A stretch of 64,000 nt of DNA. Origin: Curvibacter sp. CHRR-16. GTDB lineage: Bacteria; Pseudomonadota; Gammaproteobacteria; Burkholderiales; Burkholderiaceae_C. Positions 56,809-64,000 of the stretch are shown here, piece after piece. Made by a program: the position numbers and the translations under genes. The notes under the pieces were generated by a model. The model had not been told where the DNA came from and made no database searches. It saw nothing but the letters and a program-made list of their open reading frames with translations. Positions within the stretch are counted from its first letter, which is position 1, and each line of letters starts with the position of its first letter. The stretch covers positions 124,001-188,000 of the forward strand of contig NZ_JAHCSH010000001.1 of assembly GCF_018474005.1 (NCBI RefSeq), in the 5' to 3' direction.

Positions 56809-58386
56809 ATGCAAGTGCTTTTAAAAATATCGATCAAGCAAAAAATGATCGCACTGACAGTGGCGTTGCTGCTGCTGGCAGTCGCGCTTGGGGTATGGGG
56901 CATCACGCAGATGCGCTCTTTGGCGGGGACCTTGGATGAGCTGGTCAACCACCGCATGGAAAACAGCCAGCGCATTGCACAGCTCAAGAACAACTCGCAA
57001 AACCTCGCCCCACAGCTGCGTGACTACATCCTCACGGAAAATCCGCAGCGCCGCGAGGAGATCAAAAAGTCATTTGCCTTTGTGCGTACTGGCAATGCGG
57101 AGCTGGTGGACTATTTGCAAAAGTCCATCAAAAACCCCAAACGCAAAGAACTGCTGCAAGAAATGCTGCGCTTGCGCACGCCCTACATCCAAGTCATCAC
57201 CCAGATACAAGACAGCATGAAGCAAGGCGACAAAGCCAAAGCCACCCAACTGGTGACCGAGGAATTGCCCCCATTGCAAGACACCTACTTTGCCGCGCTT
57301 GATAAGCTGCAGCAGGCGCAGGCAAATGCCATGGTTGAGCTGGCCAACGACTCGCTGGATGCCGCCACAGAGGCCAGTGTGCAAACCGCCTTGGTTTTGC
57401 TGCTGATGCTGGCCTTTGGCGCAGTCGCAACGGTGTGGATCGTGCGCTCCATCATGCGGCCACTGAACCAAGCGGTACATGCCGTGCGCACTATTGCGGC
57501 TGGGGATTTGAGCCAAAATGTGCCAAAAGGCCAGCACGACGAACTGGGTGTGCTGCTGGCGGCCATGGCCGATATGCGCGAGCGCTTGGTGGAGATGATT
57601 GCGCAGGTGCTCAACAGCTCGGACAGCGTGGCCACAGCCAGCGCCCAAATTGCCATGGGCAATAAAGACTTGGCCGATCGCACCACCAGCCAAGCGGGTG
57701 CTTTGCAGCAAACGGCGGCCAGCATGGAGGAGTTGGGCTCTACGGTGTCCATCAATGCGGACAACGCCCGCCTAGCCAATGACTTGGCCCATGCTGCATC
57801 CAGCGTGGCATCCAAAGGGGGGGCCGTGGTGGCCCAAGCCGTTAGCACCATGAAGGGCATTCACGAATCCAGCCAGCGCATTGCCGACATCATTTCGGTG
57901 ATCGATGGCATCGCTTTCCAAACCAATATCTTGGCGCTCAATGCCGCCGTCGAAGCCGCCCGTGCTGGCGAGCAAGGCCGTGGTTTTGCGGTGGTGGCAT
58001 CGGAAGTGCGCGCGTTGGCTGGGCGCACCGCCTCTGCGGCCAAAGAAATCAAATCCTTGATCACCAGCAGCGTGGAGTGCGTTGAAGCAGGTAGCAGCCA
58101 AGTGGGCGAGGCAGGCCACCTCATGCAAGAGGTGGTGGACAGCATTGTGCGCGTGACCCAACTCATGGGCCACATCAGCACCGCCAGTGCCGAGCAAGCC
58201 AGTGGCGTGGGGCAGGTGGGGCAAGCACTCTCCACACTGGAAGACTCCACCCAGCGCAATGCAGCGCTGGTGGAGGAAATGGCAGCAGCAGCCGATAGCC
58301 TGAACCAACAAGCGCAGTCTTTGGTACGCACGTCCAGTGTGTTCAAACTGGCGCATACCCCGTCTTACAGCTTGGCACTGGTCTAA
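56809..58386 (+). CDS. methyl-accepting chemotaxis protein
   Basis: A 525-residue chemoreceptor starting [17 protein letters not shown]. It has a membrane helix at about 12-33, a four-helix-bundle ligand domain in the periplasm (35-185), a second membrane helix (188-210), a HAMP domain (212-265) and a cytoplasmic signalling domain whose tip reads [20 protein letters not shown]. Methylation-helix segments flank the tip. No CheR-binding pentapeptide is visible at the C-terminus. The ligand is unknown. The 110 bases before it are AT-rich and probably contain its promoter. Confidence 0.93.
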   Translation: MQVLLKISIKQKMIALTVALLLLAVALGVWGITQMRSLAGTLDELVNHRMENSQRIAQLKNNSQNLAPQLRDYILTENPQRREEIKKSFAFVRTGNAELVDYLQKSIKNPKRKELLQEMLRLRTPYIQVITQIQDSMKQGDKAKATQLVTEELPPLQDTYFAALDKLQQAQANAMVELANDSLDAATEASVQTALVLLLMLAFGAVATVWIVRSIMRPLNQAVHAVRTIAAGDLSQNVPKGQHDELGVLLAAMADMRERLVEMIAQVLNSSDSVATASAQIAMGNKDLADRTTSQAGALQQTAASMEELGSTVSINADNARLANDLAHAASSVASKGGAVVAQAVSTMKGIHESSQRIADIISVIDGIAFQTNILALNAAVEAARAGEQGRGFAVVASEVRALAGRTASAAKEIKSLITSSVECVEAGSSQVGEAGHLMQEVVDSIVRVTQLMGHISTASAEQASGVGQVGQALSTLEDSTQRNAALVEEMAAAADSLNQQAQSLVRTSSVFKLAHTPSYSLALV

Positions 58387-58395
58387 ACCTGCCTT

Positions 58396-59703
58396 TTACG
58401 GGGCTTCCAGTTCTTGCGCTAGCGTTTGCAGCCATGTTTGCACATCGGCTGGAATGGTCAAAGCGCGGCTGGTGCTGTCCGGTTTGGGATAACCCCCCAC
58501 TTGGTCTTGGCTATCAGGGATGTGCCCTGTGCCCGATTGCACTTCAGACACCAAGCGGGCATCCACTGCGTCGCGGTCGCGTGGGCGTGCCCCTGCATTG
58601 CGCAACACAGCCGCTTGGGTGCTGCTAGCGGCTATGGCTGTCAAACCTATGGGCCACACGGGTGCAGAGCTTAGGGCGGTGATCTTGCCCTCGGTCAGTG
58701 GGACGGCGTTGCCAGCCCGATCCCAAGCCAGGTTGTCTTGCATCCATACATCCCCGTTGTCGGTGTTGGTGCGCACCAAAGCGAGCTTGCTGCGCGTGTC
58801 TGCGCCATGGCGCATCACGTTGCCGACGACTGCAATGCGTGCATTGGTCGGGAGCGTGCGTCCGTCCCATTCTTTGGGGTTGGCCCCTACGCGCACGGCG
58901 TAGATGCCGGGGTTGTAGATCACGTTATTCACCACCACACCCGTGGCATTGCCCTTGAACCACGGGTTGCGCTCCCAGTTGTGGGCGTACAGGTTGCCAA
59001 TGATGGCCACGTCTTGCACGTTGTCATGCACCAAGGTGCCCATGGAGTGCGCGCCCTTGGAGTGGGTGGAGTTTTTCAGGCCCTCGGCCACGATGTTGTT
59101 GGACAGCGTGACGCGGTGCGCAGTGCCGCTGGGGCCGTCATAGCGCGGCCCGCTGACGGACAGGTTTTCATCGGTACCCCACGCAAAAGAGCAGTGGTCT
59201 ACCACCACGTTGTAGGCATTCGCCCCTTCAATGGAGACATCGCGCTCAAACCCGCTACCAGCGGCCTGGCCCGCATCGCCAATGCGAAAGCGAATGTGCT
59301 GCATGCGCACATCGTGGGTGCTGATGTGCATGCCGCCACGGATGATGGTGATGCCCGGTGATGGGGCGGTTTGCCCCGCGATGGTGACAAAGGGCTCCTT
59401 GAGCTGCAGGTCGCTGCGATCCAGATCAATCACACCGCCCACCTCGAACACGATGATGCGAGGCCCTTTGGTCTGCAAGGCCTCGCGCAAACTGCCGGGG
59501 CCAGTGGATTGCAGCGTGGTCACGCGCAGCACTTGCCCCCCTTTGCCGCCAAGGGTGTCCGCGCCAAAGCCAATGGTTTGGGCATGGCTATGGCCTGTAA
59601 GCAGGCCCAAGACCAGCAGAGCCCTCATAGCCAGGCCAAGACGCCAAGCTGACGGGGTGGAGGATGTGGAACAAGAGGTGAACAAAATCGCGAGTGAGGT
59701 CAT
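58396..59703 (-). CDS. secreted pectate-lyase-like beta-helix protein
   Basis: About 435 residues with a signal peptide (MRALLVLGLLTGHSHA before QTIGFG). The mature part is a right-handed beta helix with pectate-lyase features (GPGSLREALQTKGPRIIVFEVGGVIDLD; VVVDHCSFAWGTDENLSV; HDNVQDVAIIGNLYAHNWERNPWFKG). It probably cleaves pectin-like polysaccharide or a related uronan. The start is uncertain: ATG at 59754 (with AGCAGGAC upstream), 59703 or 59628 are in frame. It lies just after thiDE on the same strand but has no link to thiamine synthesis. Confidence 0.82.
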   Translation of the reverse strand: MTSLAILFTSCSTSSTPSAWRLGLAMRALLVLGLLTGHSHAQTIGFGADTLGGKGGQVLRVTTLQSTGPGSLREALQTKGPRIIVFEVGGVIDLDRSDLQLKEPFVTIAGQTAPSPGITIIRGGMHISTHDVRMQHIRFRIGDAGQAAGSGFERDVSIEGANAYNVVVDHCSFAWGTDENLSVSGPRYDGPSGTAHRVTLSNNIVAEGLKNSTHSKGAHSMGTLVHDNVQDVAIIGNLYAHNWERNPWFKGNATGVVVNNVIYNPGIYAVRVGANPKEWDGRTLPTNARIAVVGNVMRHGADTRSKLALVRTNTDNGDVWMQDNLAWDRAGNAVPLTEGKITALSSAPVWPIGLTAIAASSTQAAVLRNAGARPRDRDAVDARLVSEVQSGTGHIPDSQDQVGGYPKPDSTSRALTIPADVQTWLQTLAQELEAP

Positions 59704-59763
59704 CGTGTGGCGGGTGTTGTCATGGTGCGCGGTTATGGAGCGTTTTGGGCGCATTGTCCTGCT

Positions 59764-61434
59764 TTACCGGTGTTGCAGCGTGCTGCGGGGTAGCAGCGGC
59801 GATGGGGTGGCCTGGAGCTCCCGCAGCCGCAGCCCTTGCTCCCACGCAGCCTGCAGCTCGGCGATGGCTGCCTCTGGCTCGGGTGCGGCGGTGATGGCGC
59901 TGATCAGCGCCACTCCTGCAGCCCCATGGCGCACCGCCTCTTGCAAGCGCGGCGCATCCATGCCCGCAATGCCCACCACGGGCACGGGCAGTAGCTGGCT
60001 CCAAAACGCCAGGTTGCCGTTGCCCTGCGGCAGCCACGGCATGTCTTTGCTCTGCGTGGCGTGAATGGGCCCGCAGGCGATGTAGCTGGGCTGCAGCGTC
60101 CATGCCCGGCACACTTCCCACAGGCTGTGGGTGCTGATGCCCACGCGCAAACCTGCGGCGGCCATGGCTGCCCACGCGCTGTCGGGCAGGGCCAGCAGGT
60201 CTTCTTGGCCCAGATGCACACCAAACGCTCCGGCCTCCAGCGCCAATTGCCAGTGGTCGTTGATGTAGAGCTGCGCCCCGGCCGCTTGCGTGGCGTTGTG
60301 CTTATTCACCGCTTGCACGCTGCGCTGGATGTGGCTGCGCAGCGTGGGCAGGTCTTCTGGTGCGCTGGTTTTCATGCGCAGCTGCACCGTGCGCACTCCT
60401 GCGGCCAGTACGCGCTCCACCCAGTCGGCGCTGTCCACTATGGCGTACAGGCCCAAGGTGCGCTGGGCACCTGTGAGTGGGGCCATGGTGGGCACGGCGG
60501 ACGACAGGCTGTTCTGCCACGGCAGGCTCAGCGTGGGCAGGTTCTCTAGCCGGGCGAAGTCGGCGCGTGGCAGCAGGGGGCCTGCGCCAGCACCGGCGGC
60601 GTAGCTGTGGCGCAGGGCGTGGGTGGTGAGCATTTTGGCCAGTACCACGGCATCGGCCACGGGGTAGCCCAGTGCCAAGGCGCTGGCCGCCGCGCTGGCA
60701 AAGGTGCAGCCCGTGCCGTGGTGGTGCGGTGTGTCCACGCGCGGCAGGGACAGCCAGCCAGAGGCCTCGCGGCACAGCAGGTAGTCGCGGGCATGGGTGC
60801 TTTGCCCAGCACCATCTACCGCATCGCCCCCGGTAATGACCACGCTACAACCCGTCGCAGCCAAAGCTTGGGCTTGTTGCTCCACGCTGGTGGTGTCTGT
60901 GCCGTGGGCCTGGCTGCCCAGCAGTGCAGTCGCCTCGGCTTGGTTGGGGGTGATGAGGGTGGCACGTGGCAGCAGCTCGGTGCGCAGGGCGTGGATGAGG
61001 GCATCTGCGGCGTTGGCGCTGCACAGGGCTGCACCTGTGCTGGCGCGCAGCACCGGGTCCACCACCAGCGGCAGATGGGGGGCTTGTTCGCGCAGCCTGT
61101 CCACCCAGCGGGCCACTACGCGCACCAGCGCGGGGTCGGCCAGCATGCCGGTTTTGATGGCCGCTGGCGGCATGTCCTGCGCCAGTGCCTGCAACTGCGC
61201 CTCCAGCAGCGCGGGGCTGCTGGCCTCTATGCGCTGCACCGCCACCGAGTTTTGCGCGGTGATGGCCGCCACCACCGGGCAGGCGTGCACGCCCAGCGCT
61301 GCGGCAGCGCGTTGGTCAGCCGACAGGCCTGCGCCACCGCCGCTGTCGTGCCCGGCAATCACCCAAATGATGGGTTTGGGTGTATGGGGTAAGTGGGGCT
61401 TGAGGGTCAAATCGGCCTGTAGAGCTTGGTGCAT
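59764..61434 (-). CDS. thiDE: bifunctional hydroxymethylpyrimidine kinase / thiamine-phosphate synthase
   Basis: A 556-residue fusion. ThiD occupies about 20-285 (VIAGHDSGGGAGLSADQRAAAALG; DPVLRASTGAAL; HHHGTGCTFASAAASALA) and ThiE about 325-520 (LYAIVDSADW, VRTVQLRMK, AQLYINDHWQLALEAGAFGVHLGQEDL, GPIHATQSK). It phosphorylates HMP-P and couples it to the thiazole. No ribosome binding site is seen; the start codon and the first dozen codons fall within a dispersed repeat, and no later ATG precedes the ThiD core. Confidence 0.92.
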   Translation of the reverse strand: MHQALQADLTLKPHLPHTPKPIIWVIAGHDSGGGAGLSADQRAAAALGVHACPVVAAITAQNSVAVQRIEASSPALLEAQLQALAQDMPPAAIKTGMLADPALVRVVARWVDRLREQAPHLPLVVDPVLRASTGAALCSANAADALIHALRTELLPRATLITPNQAEATALLGSQAHGTDTTSVEQQAQALAATGCSVVITGGDAVDGAGQSTHARDYLLCREASGWLSLPRVDTPHHHGTGCTFASAAASALALGYPVADAVVLAKMLTTHALRHSYAAGAGAGPLLPRADFARLENLPTLSLPWQNSLSSAVPTMAPLTGAQRTLGLYAIVDSADWVERVLAAGVRTVQLRMKTSAPEDLPTLRSHIQRSVQAVNKHNATQAAGAQLYINDHWQLALEAGAFGVHLGQEDLLALPDSAWAAMAAAGLRVGISTHSLWEVCRAWTLQPSYIACGPIHATQSKDMPWLPQGNGNLAFWSQLLPVPVVGIAGMDAPRLQEAVRHGAAGVALISAITAAPEPEAAIAELQAAWEQGLRLRELQATPSPLLPRSTLQHR

Positions 61435-61468
61435 AAGCTGGAGCAGCTATCAAAGTTATAGCAAGTGG
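61405..61468 (-). repeat. dispersed family repeat, copy D, spanning the thiDE start
   Basis: On the minus strand it reads TTGCTATAACTTTGATAGC then TGCTCCAGCTTATG, nearly identical to copy A in argF. The terminal ATG is the thiDE start codon, and the repeat runs on through CTACAGGCCGATTTGACC as codons 5-10. It fills the whole gap between thiG and thiDE. Confidence 0.75.
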
Positions 61469-62371
61469 TTACAACAAAAACGGGCGACCCGTCACGGGCG
61501 TGCTGGCGCGGGCCATGCTCTGCGGGGCCATCACGCCTGCCTGCCAGCCCAAGCGCCCGGCCTGTATGGCCAGCCCGAAGGCGCGGGCCATGCTCACCGG
61601 GTCGTGGGCTTGGGCCACGGCGCTGTTGAGCAGCACGGCGTCAAAGCCCAGCTCCATGGCTTGCACGGCGTGGGCGGGGGAGCCAATGCCGGCATCCACC
61701 ACCAGCGGCACACCCGGCAGGCGTTCGCGCAGGGTGCGCAGCGCCCAGGGGTTGATAAGGCCTTGGCCCGAGCCAATGGGTGCGCCCCAGGGCATGAGGA
61801 TGCGGCAGCCCGCGTCCAGCAGGCGCTGGCAGCTCACCAAATCGTCGGTGCAGTAGGGGAAGACCTCGAACCCGGCCTGCACCAGCTCGCCAGCCGCCTG
61901 CAGCAGCTCCCACGGGTCGGGCTGCAGGGTGTGCTCGTCGCCCACCACTTCCAGCTTGATCCAGTGCGTGCCAAACAACTCACGCGCCATGTGCGCCAGC
62001 GCCACCGCCTCGCGGGCGGTGCGGCAGCCCGCGGTGTTGGGCAGCAGGCGCACGCCGTGGCGCTGGATGAGTTGGTAAAACTCCCCCGGTATTAGGGGAC
62101 TGTTGGCCGGGCCACCCGCATGGCCTTGGTTGGGGCCAAGGCACGGGGACAGTTGGCGCTTGAGGCCCACCGTCACCACCTGCGTGCCCGATGCCTCTAT
62201 GGCCTGCTGCAGCACCGCAGGCGATGGGTAGAGCGCTGTGCCCAAGAAAAAGCGGCTGTGCAGGGTGACATCGCCTATTTGCAGTGCATCGCTCGTGTCG
62301 GGGGCGAATTGGGGGGCACGGGGCGGTGGCTGGATGGGTGACTGGCAGGGGGATTGGTTGTCGTGGCTCAC
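61469..62371 (-). CDS. thiG: thiazole synthase
   Basis: A 300-residue TIM-barrel enzyme starting with GTG (GTGAGCCAC), preceded by GGAGG 7 bases upstream. Motifs are [57 protein letters not shown] (catalytic Lys), [11 protein letters not shown] and [30 protein letters not shown]. It forms the thiazole of thiamine from ThiS thiocarboxylate, dehydroglycine and DXP. The N-terminal 25 residues are Pro/Gln-rich and not part of the core. It starts two bases after the thiS stop. Confidence 0.95.
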   Translation of the reverse strand: MSHDNQSPCQSPIQPPPRAPQFAPDTSDALQIGDVTLHSRFFLGTALYPSPAVLQQAIEASGTQVVTVGLKRQLSPCLGPNQGHAGGPANSPLIPGEFYQLIQRHGVRLLPNTAGCRTAREAVALAHMARELFGTHWIKLEVVGDEHTLQPDPWELLQAAGELVQAGFEVFPYCTDDLVSCQRLLDAGCRILMPWGAPIGSGQGLINPWALRTLRERLPGVPLVVDAGIGSPAHAVQAMELGFDAVLLNSAVAQAHDPVSMARAFGLAIQAGRLGWQAGVMAPQSMARASTPVTGRPFLL

Positions 62372-62373
62372 TA

Positions 62374-62615
62374 TCAGCCTCCAAAAATGGGTTGGAAGGT
62401 CATCACCTCGTCGCCGCTGTGCAGCACCCGCGCAGCGCGCGCGCTGATGGCGACGAATTCACCATTGACCGCCGTGGCGATGCGCTCGGGCTGCACGCCT
62501 TGCGTGGTGGCCAGCAGGGCCACCAGCTCGGCCAGCGTGGTGGGCAGGGGTTGGTCGGTGGCCAGTGGCAACGGTTGGCCATTGAGGCGGTAGGGGGTGT
62601 GGTTTGCAGGGGTGT

Positions 62616-62619
<4 letters not shown>
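62374..62619 (-). CDS. thiS: sulfur carrier protein ThiS
   Basis: An 81-residue ubiquitin-fold protein ending in the required GG (IFGG); LNGQPLPL and AVNGEFV are typical strands. It is longer than most ThiS proteins (about 66 residues) by an N-terminal extension. It overlaps the thiO stop by four bases. Confidence 0.93.

Positions 62620-64000
<1,381 letters not shown>

Overview
The window looks like a chromosomal segment of a betaproteobacterium, most likely a member of the Comamonadaceae. Grounds: a tandem pair of cyanophycin synthetases next to a zinc-ribbon ABC transporter and a DUF1854 gene, the DUF3460-scpA-panB-panC block, argD-argF with a DUF3579 gene opposite, a thiC-thiO-thiS-thiG-thiDE operon, and a short dispersed repeat of a type I associate with this family. 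Most of it is GC-rich; one segment at about 16.55-18.1 kb is strikingly AT-rich. Genes are packed tightly. I see no tRNA, rRNA, CRISPR array, prophage or complete insertion sequence, and no stretch over 300 bases lacks a gene.

Layout. 1-5.9 kb: two GGDEF proteins, an AsmA-like protein, a small membrane ORF, an FAD monooxygenase, and a lysE-araC exporter/regulator pair. 5.9-8.7 kb: argD-argF (arginine synthesis) and DUF3579. 8.8-16.5 kb: an IS3-type remnant touching the end of cphA, then cphA and a cphA-like paralogue, divergent from an ABC transporter and DUF1854; this is a cyanophycin locus. 16.5-18.9 kb: an AT-rich pair (a FolB-like domain fused to a cupin, and an SDR) followed by a FolM-like SDR.

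19.0-44.9 kb is a large aromatic catabolic island. The protocatechuate 4,5-cleavage operon (ligC/pmdC, ligB/pmdB, ligA/pmdA, pmdD, pmdF, pmdE) contains a TRAP transporter and is divergent from a LysR regulator. It is followed by a hemerythrin-like gene and a long hydroxycinnamate operon: MarR, acyl-CoA dehydrogenase, branched-chain-type ABC transporter, thioesterase, SDR, thiolase, feruloyl-CoA synthase and a crotonase. A divergent AraC regulator and pobA close it. Read together, hydroxycinnamates would be imported, CoA-activated, shortened by beta-oxidation, released by the thioesterase as 4-hydroxybenzoate or vanillate, hydroxylated by PobA to protocatechuate, and opened by the 4,5-dioxygenase.

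44.9-47.7 kb: panC, panB, scpA and DUF3460. 47.8-54.5 kb: a haem uptake operon (TonB receptor with a Fur box, HugZ-like, HemS-like, HmuTUV). 54.5-58.4 kb: nadC, nadA and a chemoreceptor. 58.4-64.0 kb: a secreted pectate-lyase-like protein and the thiamine operon, with thiC running off the right edge.

The most unusual items are the AT-rich FolB-cupin/SDR cassette with apparently lost aldolase residues; a terminator hairpin whose 3' arm is also the ribosome binding site of lysE; a dispersed repeat that has become coding sequence in argF and supplies the start codon of thiDE; and a signal-less ModA-like protein at the head of the protocatechuate operon, where an oxalomesaconate tautomerase might be expected.
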